64,000 nt of DNA from Dallia pectoralis (lineage: Eukaryota > Chordata > Actinopteri > Esociformes > Umbridae): positions 10,294,479 to 10,358,478 of the forward strand of contig CM055741.1 of the NCBI GenBank assembly GCA_029465975.1. Reading direction: 5' to 3'. The position numbers and the translations under genes are program-made. Positions within the stretch are counted from its first letter, which is position 1; each line of letters starts with the position of its first letter. The notes beneath the pieces were generated by a model. That model saw only the letters and a list, made by a program, of their open reading frames with translations, was not told the DNA's origin and ran no database searches. Of this stretch, positions 33,135-44,395 are shown in pieces.

Positions 33135-36100
33135 CTAAAAAACAAAAGATGACAGAAGTTAGTATCACGGCATCAAAGTGCAGCAACAGTTAATGGTTTG
33201 AAACATCTAAACCATTCCTGTTGCAGGTTGAAAATAAAACATGACAGCAGTACTAGTGATTTAGCCACATGAGGAAATGCGTCAGATAAACATGAAATCC
33301 CCAAGAGATGGCAATCTGCAAGCGCTTACTGTAGGTGGAGATGTCAATCTCCTCAGGGAGCTCGGCCACGTTGACTTCGAAGCGGTCCTGGACGTCGTTC
33401 AGGGTCTTGGCGTCGGTCTCGTCGGACACGAAGGTCACGGCCAGACCCTTCGTCCCGAACCTGCCGGCGCGGGCTACTCTGTGGAGGTAGGTGTCGGAAT
33501 CCTCCGGCATATCGTAGTTGAACACGATGTTGACCCGCTCGATATCCATCCCTCTGCCAAACAGGTTGGTGGCCACCAGGATACGCCTCTGGAAATCTTT
33601 GAACTGCTGATACCGGGAAAGTCTGCGAAGCATGGCGTAGAGTTAGAGGGGAGTATGCACAAAATGGCTGCCAGCACCAAACTAACAGTAGATATACATA
33701 TTAGAGGACTGTGTATGCAAATTGTTCCTTAATCTTGACCATTGGAAAGTTAGCGGTCAACTTTTTTTTAACATGTCAGTGAAAGCAGTTATTCCTGCGC
33801 CTCTGACAACCCACCTTTCTTCCTGGGCCATGCCCCTGTGGATAGCAATGGCAGGGAAGTTCTGCTCCACCAGCAGCTGGGAGAGAGCCACGCAGCGCTG
33901 CACTGACTTCACGAAGATCACCACCTGCCGTGGCGAGAGAGAACAGCAAGACGCTGAAGACATAAACAAGGCGAAAATCCAAAACGCACTGCGTGCTATC
34001 CACCGCATCTAAACAGATCGGAAGTAAATTCATCCATGTAAATCTATTATTACACCGGCTGAAACTTAACCCTCCGGATCACCCGTGGCTAAACAGAAAC
34101 ACAGCGTGGTTAAATCATTATGTACCTGGTTGAACTCGAGCACGTCGAGCAGGTCGAACAGCTTGCGGTTCTTCTCGCTGTCCTTCAGCTTGCAGTAGTA
34201 CTGCTGCAGGCCGTGCAGGGTTAGCTTGGTCTCATCGTCCACAAACACCTCCATGGGCTACAGGGGCAGGAGATGGTCATGTTACGGACAGGGACCACAA
34301 GACGTTGTCCAAGACGTATGCACAGTGCTTTTAAAACCACTCTCTACAGGTGTGCAGAGAATTCTGGCTTGGTGAACTACAAATGATAAACCAGGATTAG
34401 TTGACAGTATGGATGTAAACGGTTAATCGACAATCGATTAATTGTCAATAAGAATTTACTCAATTAAATTAAATGTCGGTTAATTGAACATTGCAATCAA
34501 AGACCTATTTTCCACAGGATGTAGGCGTGACACGACATTCTTGAGGCATCAAAAAAGAAACCAAGCATGAGGCGGTCAAAACGGAGTTGAGTGTGGGAGC
34601 ATTTAAAAGTAATAAATTAATAATTAGCTTTTTATGTTAACCGTTAAAGACACTATTGATACCGTGAGAAATTTACATTCTCCGGGAAAAAGCCGCTTAT
34701 CAGATCATCGATCGTCAATCAACTAATGATTAATGAATTAATCGATAATTTGCATCCCTAGTTGACAGCCACAGAAAGTCTGTTCCTCTCAACAGGTGCA
34801 GGGGCAAGGGTCAAGCCCTAGAACCTGGTTTGAAGAAGGGATCACTCTGCCCCTCTGATATGGCCACATGTGACACAGACAGCCACACGTGGGCAAAGCT
34901 TAGAGGGACTTGCTGATGTTTACATGAAGCCGACCCAGGAATATAAAATACGAAACCAAAGTGCAAGTGGGTGAAACAGCTTCTAGTAATTATGAATCAT
35001 CTTTAACACTCCTAACCAAAAACAGATCATGTAACACTATTGATTCAGAGAAAGTGCATTTCCAATAGGAATTCCTGACACCCAGGTGTAAGCATTTTAC
35101 CCAAATACAAATTAGCGCCATTAGGCTTTGATCAAGAATGTCCCTGGGAGAGATAAGTGACCAGGGTGAATCTTAACTGGAACTGCTGCATCAGTGCGGC
35201 TCGAGCCATAATGTCCCAAATAGATGTGCAAACCCCTGAGTAAACAGTGCGCCCTGCGCGTTTGGCTCCTACTCACATCCTGCATGAACTTGCGGCAGAC
35301 AGGGCGGATCTCCTTGCTTAGCGTGGCGCTGAACATCATGCACTGCTTCTCGTGGGGCGTCAGCCGGAAGATGTCCTGCACGTCACGCCTCATGTCTGAA
35401 AGAAAGGCGCGGGGAGGGGGAAACATTCAGTCACACGAGACCGCCCAAACAATCCAGAGAGTCCACACGTCATACACTAGGCGCCATTATCCACCAGAGT
35501 CATAGTTTCCTAGCAACAATTCCCAGCAGGATCATAAGCATCCCAAGACATTCTTATAATAAACAATAACACTAGCAACTTTCCAACAGCCATCACAAAC
35601 CCAACCCCCCCGCCACCAGGAAATATGACCGTTGCTCACCGAGCTGCTCCAGCATCTTGTCGCACTCGTCCAGGACAAAGTGCTTGACGTTCTTAAGGTT
35701 CAACGACTTGTTGCGGATGAGAGCCAGGGTGCGCCCGGGCGTTCCCACGACGATGTGAGGGCAGTTCTTCTTCAGCACGTCCTCATCCTTCTTGATGGGC
35801 AGGCCCCCGAAGAACACAGCAGCCTTAATGGTGGGCATGTACTTGGAGAAGCGCTCGTACTCCTTGCTGATCTGGAAGGCCAACTCACGCGTGTGGCACA
35901 TCACCAGAACGGACACCTGGAAAACAGAGGTAGTGGGGGGAGACGACGACATTTAAACCAAGACACAAATCCAGACCCCCAGATGGGAGCAAGAGTGAAG
36001 TTAAGCAGGATACAGCTGTATATAGGTGATAAGATGCACAAGTGTCCTGCCTTTAGACCTTTAAGCAGTTCAGTGGCTACATCAACAGGCCGGTCCCTTT

Positions 36101-36627
36101 AAAAAGCACTCACCTGACCGTCCACAGGCTCAATCTGCTGCAGAGTGGCTAGCACGAACACCGCCGTTTTCCCCATACCAGACTTCGCCTGGCACAGGAT
36201 GTCCATGCCCAGGATAGCCTGTGGGATGCACTCGTGTTGGACTGGCAGAGAGAGAGAAACACCAGAGTTAAAAGAATTTCAAGGGGGCCATTACACAGGT
36301 ACAACTTATGAAGAGCATTACAAATGCCCTAATCGGTGCCCTCCCATTGGCCAGAAAGGTACATGGGAAATGGGGTGCACGTGACAAACAACAGGTTACT
36401 TTTCACAGTGAGACCATACCTTCAGAGGGATGTTCAAAGCCACAGTCTACGATGGCGCGGAGCAGCTCTGGTTTGAGCAGGAAGTCTCGGAAGCCAGAGC
36501 TGTGGATGGACACGTAGGACCCCTTCACATCCTTCTTGCCTGCCGGAGTGGCACTCTCGGAAACCACCTGCGGCTCGTCGTCCTCTTCGTAGTCCAACAG
36601 CTCGTTGTCAACATCATTTTCTGCCAT
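33118..36627 (-). CDS. ddx39a: DDX39A, DECD-box RNA helicase (complete coding region, 8 coding exons)
   Basis: Exons 36627-36420, 36241-36114, 35916-35640, 35395-35277, 34257-34126, 33924-33815, 33622-33330 and 33134-33118 join in phase to 427 codons plus TGA, the usual DDX39A length. All helicase motifs are present: Q motif (FEHPSEVQHECIPQAI), Walker A AKSGMGKT (88-95), GTPGR, DECD (195-198), SAT (227-229), RGMDIER and HRVARAGR (372-379). DDX39A/B (UAP56/URH49) are ATP-dependent RNA helicases that act in spliceosome assembly and load the TREX/ALYREF mRNA-export machinery in the nucleus. Choice of A over B rests on EVFVDDETK, VNIVFNYDMPED, NVAELPEEIDISTY and the IEQSR end. A non-coding first exon lies near 38310. 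Confidence 0.96.
33330..33622 (-). CDS. ddx39a: ddx39a coding exon 7: motifs V and VI
   Basis: 293 nt, phase 2 to phase 1. It encodes RLSRYQQFKDFQRRILVATN, LFGRGMDIERVNIVFNYDMP and YLHRVARAGRFGTKGLAVTF, and ends EEIDISTY with one base carried over. The HRVARAGR arginines form the arginine finger. Confidence 0.95.
33815..33924 (-). CDS. ddx39a: ddx39a coding exon 6: motif IV
   Basis: 110 nt, phase 0 to phase 2. It encodes VVIFVKSVQRCVALSQLLVE, then QNFPAIAIHRGMAQEER. VIFVKS is motif IV of the second RecA-like domain. Confidence 0.95.
34126..34257 (-). CDS. ddx39a: ddx39a coding exon 5: start of RecA domain 2
   Basis: 132 nt, phase 0 on both sides. It encodes PMEVFVDDETKLTLHGLQQY, then the LKDSEKNRKLFDLLDVLEFN region. 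EVFVDDETK is a DDX39A-type reading (DDX39B has EIFVDDETK). The intron upstream of it (34258-35276) hosts a hAT element. Confidence 0.95.
34408..34760. mobile_element. 353-bp hAT-type MITE in a ddx39a intron
   Basis: The left end TATGGATGTAAACGGTTAAT and the right end (reversed TAGGGATGCAAATTATCGAT) are inverted copies rich in ATCGATTAAT. The exact 8-bp duplication GTTGACAG flanks it (34400-34407 and 34761-34768). Inside, at about 34567, ATG opens a short peptide MRRSKRS, stop, VWEHLK. This resembles the start of a BED zinc finger, so the MITE seems derived by deletion from a BED-finger hAT transposon. Confidence 0.85.
35277..35395 (-). CDS. ddx39a: ddx39a coding exon 4: SAT motif
   Basis: 119 nt, phase 1 to phase 0, donor GAT|GTGAGT. 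It encodes DMRRDVQDIFRLTPHEKQCM, then MFSATLSKEIRPVCRKFMQD. SAT (227-229) links ATP hydrolysis to unwinding. Confidence 0.95.
35640..35916 (-). CDS. ddx39a: ddx39a coding exon 3: motifs Ia-II with DECD
   Basis: 277 nt, phase 0 to phase 1. It encodes residues 113-204, with CHTRELAFQI (motif Ia), FFGGLPIKKDEDVL, HIVVGTPGR (Ib) and HFVLDECDKMLEQL (motif II). DECD instead of DEAD marks the UAP56/URH49 subgroup. Confidence 0.95.
36114..36241 (-). CDS. ddx39a: ddx39a coding exon 2: Walker A
   Basis: 128 nt, phase 1 to phase 0, acceptor CTCTCTGCCAG, donor CAG|GTGAG. It encodes VQHECIPQAILGMDILCQ, then AKSGMGKTAVFVLATLQQIE, the ATP-binding P-loop. This exon has no long open frame of its own beyond the splice sites, so it is easily missed. 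Confidence 0.95.
36420..36627 (-). CDS. ddx39a: ddx39a coding exon 1: acidic N-terminus and Q-motif start
   Basis: ATG at 36627-36625 lies one base after a strong acceptor (CTTCTCTTGTTATCTAG), so the 5' UTR is split. It encodes 69 residues, MAENDVDNELLDYEEDDEPQ through GFRDFLLKPELLRAIVDCGF, and leaves in phase 1 at G|GTATGG. The acidic start corresponds to the partner-binding region of UAP56-family proteins. Confidence 0.95.
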
Positions 36628-36628
36628 G

Positions 36629-38309
36629 CTAGATAACAAGAGAAGTCGGGTTAGTGAAAGAGACACATCACTGGGGAAATAAAACAGAAATACAATACCA
36701 AATGGCAGTAGTTTGGCTATGCAGGTTGACCAGGTGCAAAAGGCAGGTGGGTTGTGTAAACAGAGAGCGACGTTGCCTTCGAAGCTTGCCGTTTTGTAAC
36801 GTTACATTTAGGGACTTGCATAGACAGCTCATGATATTATCACCCATACAGTGGGAGTACCCGTTAACGTAACACATTTAAAACGTAATCTGCACATTTC
36901 CTACCATTGTTGAGTGACTAGTTTAGGTCACAGCGCATGAACCGATTGATGTTCCACCCTATTCTATACCGAGACATGGATCCAGGTCGTGTCTGTTATT
37001 GCCTACACCCGTCTGTACCTTAGAATCTTGTCTAACTAATAAGCGTCATAGAAAGAGCAGTAGACAGGACGTGGAGTCTTTGATTTCCATTCTTGATGCA
37101 ATAATATGTGGGGCACTGCTCCGTGATAAACAATATTCATATCACACTGTTCGTCTGTTGTCGAAACAGGAGAGGGTTGATACATAATAGATAATGGGGG
37201 ACAGTCTTCAATGACGGAAGAACAATTCCGCCTCAATTGCCTGGAGTTCAGGCCTGGCAGCGAGCTAAAATCGTTATAATTAATGAGCGCAATTGAACGA
37301 GGATACGGGAGTCCAGCGGATTTTCGTACGTACAGTCAGTACTAACCGGGTTAGTGCAAAAGTGGCAGCCTGCATAAAGTCTGGGAAGTCATCGAGTAAG
37401 CCCAGCAGTCATGCTTTTATCGACTGACCCTTGGCGGGGTACATGTTGGGATCTCGACCGGTCTTTCACAGTGGTACGGATTGTCGTGCATGCCACGCGG
37501 TGGTAAAAATATAACATGGATTAAAATCCTAAATAAGAAATGTGAAATTCTTAGTAATACAGTTAGCGAACGTCAGCGAGAAATCCCAATAAACTATTTA
37601 ATTTCCTAAATTGAACACTAGTAAAACGACATGTAGGTATTCCGATATAACATCGGCGGCTAACTAGTTAGCTGTGGCCTCGCTAGATGACGGCTGCTAG
37701 TAGGCCGCACGGCATCCTACCGCCAACGCTAATCCGTATAGAATAGCAACACGACAACAGTTTCCCCATTGAAAATACAACGTAACTAACAATATTATTA
37801 ACCATTGGACCAGTGAACAAACAGTAATAGCACCGAATAACTACCACTAGTTGGGAAAATCTATCGAGTAGACCTGTGTGCCATATCTCCGCACAAACAA
37901 TGGGTGCCTCCTCATTCAAACTTGTATCTAGGTAGCAAACTAGCGCCCGTGCTGCACGAGTAACTAATATTACTTCAAAATGAACGGCTTGAATACCAAA
38001 ACAACACTATTGGGAATAAATAATGTCATACTGAAGAAATATAGACCTCCTGTCTTATAACTAAAACATAAAAGTCTCTGGACCCAAGTGCGACACACTG
38101 CATGCTATGCTAGTGGCGTTAGCTGACCACCATGCTAGTTAGCTAACACAAATGTTTAGTGATAGAAAAAAAATCTGAATAAAACTCGACCAATTGCTGG
38201 AATTAAACGACGTTATGTAAGCAAGAACTAAAAACAAATGTATAGTGTAATAACAGATCGAGAACTCAATTAAACATGGTGCTTTTTATGCACAATACAT
38301 TCTACTTAC
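36629..38309. other. ddx39a first intron
   Basis: AT-rich intron between the non-coding exon 1 and the ATG exon. No other exon, RNA gene or clear transposon is recognised in it. Confidence 0.6.
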
Positions 38310-38474
38310 TTTTACGGTGTTAACTCAAGTCGACTTCGAGGATCACTGCTACGTTCACATAGGCAGTCCTTAAATTCAACCATCCGGAAACACAGCGCTC
38401 CAGTATTCAGGGCTACTATTGGCTCATTTTAGAGCCAATCTTCCCAACGCAGTCTTAAAGCGAACTATGATTGG
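38310..38474 (-). promoter_or_regulatory. ddx39a: ddx39a promoter and non-coding exon 1
   Basis: A strong donor (AAAA|GTAAGT) at 38310/38309 marks the end of a non-coding first exon of perhaps 80-100 nt. A CCGGAA ETS-type site lies at 38384-38389. Upstream, an inverted CCAAT pair forms a perfect 8-bp palindrome (ATTGGCTC ... GAGCCAAT, 38418-38439), and a third CCAAT (ATTGG on plus) lies at 38470-38474. No TATA box is seen. ETS plus NF-Y sites without TATA fit a housekeeping promoter such as that of an mRNA-export helicase. The transcription start is not resolved. Confidence 0.6.
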
Positions 38475-39230
38475 ACTATTCAAATGTCGATCTCAAAATG
38501 TATGCCAGTGAACGTGAGCTTTCTGTTTAACCAGTTGACCTGGTACAGGTTATGTTTTGACCTCACTCGAATGAACAAGTGACACATAAACACCTCCACT
38601 ATTGCCATTATACTGGAATATTATTCGGATACATCTGGTAAAATGTTTTCCCTACGTGGGATTTCTGAATTAGCAATTTCAGAAATAACAATACTGACGT
38701 TGTGTACGTATGATATAGACCTGATAAATTGACTATTTGTTACTAAAATTGAACTGTAAAAAACGTACAAATCGGGAAAATCCGCTTTTGGACAGGCATT
38801 TTGTGTTAAAGATGTGGTCATGCTTGTTTATTTATTGTTAAGAGATGTATGTGACTGTTACAATATATTACATTACTTATGTGTACCATTTACATAAAAT
38901 ATAATTTAACAATATCTCAATCCAACAGTGGGAGTATGCAGAGTGATCATAGCTCTATACTCCATGCATGATTTTTGTCTCTTTTAGTTCATGCCAGCAG
39001 AGGGCCACATTGATCAATTAAAACATTTGTTGTTCCTGGCTTTTAAGTATAGTGTTTTTTCGTTTTTCTGTGAAATTGGATGTTTTAGTATAGTTCAGTT
39101 TGAAAACGTTTAGAAGTTAGTTTAAGAAGTAACTTACTCAGACTAAGTATTTAGTATAAAATGATTAATAATAAAAGTATAATAGTAAAAATATTACAAT
39201 TATTAGAGTTTGTAGATATAATGACTATTA
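38475..39230. other. Intergenic stretch
   Basis: No gene or clear repeat is recognised. Confidence 0.5.
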
Positions 39231-39480
39231 CAGTGGCTTGCATATATATTAAACCCCTCGACAAATTCTAACATATTACTGCATCGCAAATGGCACATTG
39301 ACATTTCATTTTGTTTAATATCTTATTTTAAAACAATAACACACCAACTAATGTATTGTAAGGTGCATTGGTTAACTGTTAGGAAATGTTTGTAAAAAAT
39401 ATATATAAATAAATACTGAAATATTTTGCTTCCATAGATATTCAACCCCATGTGCTGTGGAAGCTTTTAGTTTACACAGA
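39231..39480. mobile_element. Decayed Tc1/mariner left end
   Basis: Starts ACAGTGGCTTGCATATATAT with a CCCCTCGACAAATTCTAACA block, and later has AGATATTCAACCCC. This matches the left terminal region of a fish Tc1 family whose repeats read CAGTGGCTTGCGAAAGTATT (from memory). The right end and transposase are missing. Confidence 0.5.
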
Positions 39481-42324
39481 TGGAAGAAATTGCCGAAATG
39501 AGGACACAGTTAAATGATAAAACGATGTGTTTATCGTTTTGTCTTTATTTTTGAAAGCATATAATAAAATATGCTAAATATGATAGTTATGACAAATGGG
39601 ATGAGGAGCACTCCGTTCCATAAAATAGTAAACAGAGGAGCCAAACTGCCCATACATCCCACTTGATGACCCCAATTTAAATAAATACAACTTGCATCTA
39701 ATTAGATGTATTTTATTATTTCTGTAACAATTCCATGTATCACTTACTATAATTATGTTTGTGCAATTTCTGTGCCATCATAGAAACTATGGACTGCAAC
39801 AATCCCATTACTAATCTGCCATTGACTTAACGTTTACATATTTCTCTAATAGTGTCTTACTCTATAGGGAGTAGTACATCTATACTACAGTCTACGGTGA
39901 CAGTGGCACCTGCAAGCTCTGCCTCGCCGCAGAATAAAGAATAGATGCGATTGGTGGACTGCTGTGTCACCGCCAAGGGTACCTCAATTAAGCCCATTCA
40001 TTGGTTACACACATGCCAATCATGTCTATGCTGCAATCTGATTGGTGTCGACCCTACCTCATGTCAAACGATGTATATGTGCTGAAGTACGCTATTCTGA
40101 TTAGGATTTATATTAATGATTAATGCAAGTGTTTAAATGTCCTGTTTGTGTTGCCTTTTGGTCATTGTATAATGTATCACTTATTTAAATGAATACATAG
40201 TTGATATAGTCAGTACTGTCCGGTAGGCGTCGTCTCATCTGCTCGTCTCCTTGAGGAGTCTTTAACAACACCTACAGCTGCGCGAGGTCGCATTTATTAT
40301 TATAAAAACAGCAGCTCGAGCGATATGGCTTTAAGGTTTCATATTGTTATGTGTTTATCATAAAGACCCCACGCAGTTGACCTACATGTTTATTAATCAT
40401 CTGCTACCAGGAGCCGGGCGTTGGTATATGACATATGAGCTACGAGCTTCGATTATGGGAACATTCAGGTGGGCATTTATTTATTTATTCACCAATAATG
40501 TCATTATGTGCTGTTGTGGTTGATGATATGATTTTGACGTGTCACCAGCATAGTTGTTGTGCATCTAAATGGAAAGAGCGACATTTCTTAACGTATTTTG
40601 CATTAAAACAAAGCACATTTCCTACATGCATCATCTTGATTATAGCACATTCTCTGCGACAGCGGTGCCAAAAACCGCTCCATTTCTCTCTTGTCAAATT
40701 AAATGTAAATTTGGCCAGAGGGGAGATATGGGCTGCTTAAATATAATAGAGGCACGCGAACAAAAATCATCATCTGCATGTGCTGAATGTTTTATCGACC
40801 TATTAGGACGCACGCATGCCCATCTGCGTGGTCATTTTGTGTGTGACAGATATGCAGAACCTGAAGCATCGTCTGTAACAGCAGTGGTCTGCATCCGAAT
40901 GGTATACAGGGCAGAGTGGCATAACACAAACGCAAGCAGGTTATTGCATGCTCAGCTCGTTCTCCTGCACGCTCTTCGTATAGCTATTCAGGCCTGCTGC
41001 TACGTCCGTCCATACACAGGCCAAGCCACATTCATCAGACATTTTTTTTTGTTTTCTGTATTTTGTATCTTCCATAAATTGCTAATTGCATTTCAGCTTG
41101 AACATTGAAGTCGCGTTGTGGGGGTTTTCTTAACATTTGTTCATTTGGGGAAACCGTTGTAAGGGAAGCAACATATTTTTTGACTCTTCAGACAGCTGTG
41201 CCCATGTGTTTATGTCCCCCCTGGGGACAACTGTCACACCTTTCATAGCGGAAGGCATGTGTACTATTTTGAACGCAAGAATATATGCCCCAGTAAATAT
41301 AAGTGCTGGTTAGATGGCTGGGATAAAGTGAAGAGATAAAGGGATTGTATTTAGCCTTGTCTTGTTTCAGTTACTCTAACAACGACACAATGTTGCTCTG
41401 GAGGGGGTTTCCCTGAAGTTCCATAAGTCTTGTGAAGTATACCCTGTGGATAGGCCAAGTAACCCAGGCAAAGAACAACTGAATAGAGCGAAAGACTTGC
41501 CTCTCAAAACAATAATCTGATCTTCACTCGTCTTTATGACCTTGCTTTTAACTAAAATGCCATACCCGATCACCACCCACACATGAATAAGACACTTAAA
41601 CGTACATTACATCTCAGTGATAGTGACACTCAAGGCTGCGTGAACACGTATTTCTCTCCACCAGCTTTGGCCTCGACAATCCACACTAAAGTGAACGGCG
41701 AATGGTAAGCTAATGGTCTTGGTATTGTGTTGCTAGGATAACGAGCATTTTACACAGGCGTGTCTGATTGGGTCCTGTTGTACAAAACTACAGAGTTCCC
41801 ACTAATAAGGTCTCTAGCATTAGTAGAAGTGGATATCATCTACTCATTTTGACACATACCTATTGTCCTGCTTACATCTGCCTGTCTATGCAAATGACTT
41901 TGACGGGCCTGTCTGGTTCGCAGGCAACCAATCCAACACAAGGAGCGCCAAGTAACAAGGCAGCACAGTACTTATCTACCCGGGCAGCGATGTGCCAATC
42001 TGCGCCGCCCTGTGAATGGCACAGGAGGCGTGGTCAGAGTCGAACCTCTGACCAGCTGCACTATGAGAACGGTGCCCATCACACTGACTCTCGCATTATG
42101 GTTGGTTGGCGGTCGTGCTAATCAGCGCAGGCCGTCCGGGGCCTAATAGCTACACTCTGTTATCCTGCGGTGCTACTGACAATGATTGACTGAAATCAAC
42201 TCTATGACCTGGCAAACCAAGTCTAGAAAGAACCCTGCTGAAAACAGCACAGGTGAATGAGTCCAGTACACAGAAATGGCATGGAAACTACTTACCAACT
42301 AAGCAGCAATTATGTTTAGCAGTA
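39481..42324. other. Gene-free stretch; weak TATA-type promoter candidate
   Basis: No recognisable coding exon. At 40301-40308 TATAAAAA lies in a locally CpG-containing region. A CATTCAG|GTGGGC donor-like site follows at about 40469, so this could be a distant first exon, for example of evi5l, but that is a guess. The open frames at 40435-41108 show no family signature. Confidence 0.35.
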
Positions 42325-42454
42325 TTTTTTTTAACCAGGTAGGCCGGTTCAGAATAATTACTGATTTGCAAAGGCAACCTGGGGAGCAGCTGGGAATTGA
42401 AACCAGGACGTCATACACACAAAGCATGCACTCTACCACTGAGCTTTCAACTGC
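42325..42454 (-). repeat. tRNA-derived SINE with tRNA-Ala-like head
   Basis: Read on the minus strand the head carries an A box (AGCTCAGTGGTAGAG, 42445-42431) and a B box-like GGTTTCAATTCC (42404-42393). Between them is CATGCTTTGTGTGTATG, like the anticodon arm of tRNA-Ala(UGC) with a changed anticodon. The acceptor stem does not pair properly, so it is not a working tRNA. Beyond the head lies a block whose plus-strand text AACCAGGTAGGCCGGTT matches a common salmonid-type repeat. Confidence 0.65.
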
Positions 42455-44257
42455 ATACTAGAGAGCGGTTACTTGCATTGGAAGAAACACACATAGCAAC
42501 ATGGATTCCATTATTACATGACCTGAAATGGGATTACAAAATGAAATGGATCGGACCGTGCCCTTAGCTGTAATGAACAAGTTCAGGCAACCATTGCACC
42601 CAAGCTGTTGTTTTGGTTGCCTTTGTTTTGTAAGATCAGTGGTGTCTAGTACAGGAATGATTCACCTACGTTAACAGTGTTTCTGGATACTCTGGGAGTA
42701 TAATTAACCTAACCGCTCCATTGGCTGTGGCTAAAAAACAACACAAACCCGTTTTGACCCTCAATGATGGTTATATGTGGTCCGATATGTAGTTGGGCTT
42801 TGTAGTTTCTGCTTGACGCCGTCACGTTTTGAGCAGAGAGACAGGAAAGGCCTGGCAGATCTGTTTGGTTCTTTTGCTGCTGTGAGAACGTCTGGCGAAC
42901 CTATCCCATGAACCGTTCGTGCCATTTGTTCTCTCTGTGTTTATTGCCCTGGCCCGTACAGGGGTGCAACGGGTTCGTTTTGACGCTGAGTGTGTAATCC
43001 CCCCGAGATTAAAGCGTGAGAATATGTGATCCTAATAATCTGTATGTGGCACGTCTTTACTATTGCATCAAACCGGCTGTTTCACGAGCTACGCAACTCC
43101 ATGGGAGAATACAGTATACGATTAGTCACATTGCATCGCTTGTGCAGTTCCTTCGGAGGGAGACGGCGGAAATGTCTATTTAGACCATTTCCACCGGCGT
43201 TAATGGAAACCGTCATAGGGAGCCCGCCGGTAGCCATATTGGGAATTCAGGAAGCAGTTCTTGTTCTTAATGCTGATTACATTTAGGGGAACTTGCGTAA
43301 TCTGACGGAGAGCAGCCGGAAAACGTGTCAGTCTAATTAACCCCAATGTATTCTGCAGTCGTTCACGCTTACCGTCTGAGAGATGTTCACTCGATTCATC
43401 TGGACGTTGTAGGAGACTATTAGACAAAATAAGTGTGATTGTGATGAGACTGTGTGTTGTTCCCTTCGTCGAGGAAGGTCACCTGAAGCAGAATCTGTCA
43501 TTGCTTTTAAAAACAGATAAATATTGCATCAGCTTAGTAGTTGTTAGAAGGGCTCTGGGTTCCTGAGTCCAAAACAGAGCTAGAAAGGAACCGAGCACTG
43601 CAGGAGACAGAAAACAGAGATATCCCTGAGAGGTCCGATGGTGTAAGCAGCACACAAGGGTGTGTGTGTGTGTGTGTGTATGTGTAATATTTGGCAATCT
43701 ATTTCCTTAACAGCGCACTATGAAAGTGAAAAGGCTGTGAACATGACTAGAGAACAAGGTGCCTTTTGGAATGCAGCCACATGTCAATAGACAGACACAA
43801 CACAAAGATGTACCGACAGGGATGTACCGACAGGGATGTACCGAGCGACAGAGATGTAGCGACAGAGATTAGCGTGGTGGCTGCTCTTGATGTCAAACCC
43901 GGCCTGAGGGCGACAGACACAACACAGACGAGGGTATAACGAGGGGGAGGGTGGAGGTTATGAGTTGGCGGCGGGGAGAATTGCAGGGAGTGATGGGGGT
44001 CGTACAGAGCCGGGGGTTGATTGGAGGATGTTGGATGGGGGTGTACAATTGCTCTGTCTGTTGCCGTTGGCAGCGGGAGCGAGGTTTGGTAGCGCTGAGG
44101 CGCACACACAATGGGGCAATTGTGCACGCGGATAGCTGTTTACACACTCGTATGTATGTAACGCACTCAAATGAACACACACACAAACACATGTGCAGAC
44201 ACAACAGGGCTCACATTGATGTTTGTCTGATGTGCTGGTCCTGCCTTGTTCTCCCAG
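42455..44257. other. Gene-free stretch
   Basis: No recognised gene. It contains a short GT run (43660-43686) and a local GATGTACCGACAGG tandem motif (about 43808-43860). Confidence 0.45.
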
Positions 44258-44395
44258 GGCGATCTCTGTACCCCGCAGTGGCAAGTTCACCATGGCTGCG
44301 GCAGCCCCAGTGATGTTCCCCGTGAGAAGCCCTACTTCCACGTGGGTCTGCGGTCGAAACGCGGGCCGGGCAACCACGCGGTCCTCCCAGACACA
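44258..44395 (+). other. Candidate orphan exon (138 nt, 46 codons), unidentified
   Basis: It follows a good acceptor (CCTTGTTCTCCCAG) and ends ACA|GTAAAT. It is exactly 46 codons in phase 0, reading GDLCTPQWQVHHGCGS, then PYFHVGLRSKRGPGNH and AVLPDT. Third positions are strongly G/C in this frame, unlike the surroundings. I recognise no family. It could belong to an alternative 5' part of evi5l (the segment from 46831 is open in phase 0), to another gene, or be chance. Confidence 0.3.

Noticed and set aside
40435..41108. Frames of 101 and 179 codons
   Set aside because: They overlap each other in different registers, the codon use is that of AT-rich non-coding DNA, and no domain is recognised.
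42025..42060. B-box-like GGTTCGACTCT on the minus strand
   Set aside because: No A box at a proper distance and no tRNA fold. It could be a worn SINE scrap.
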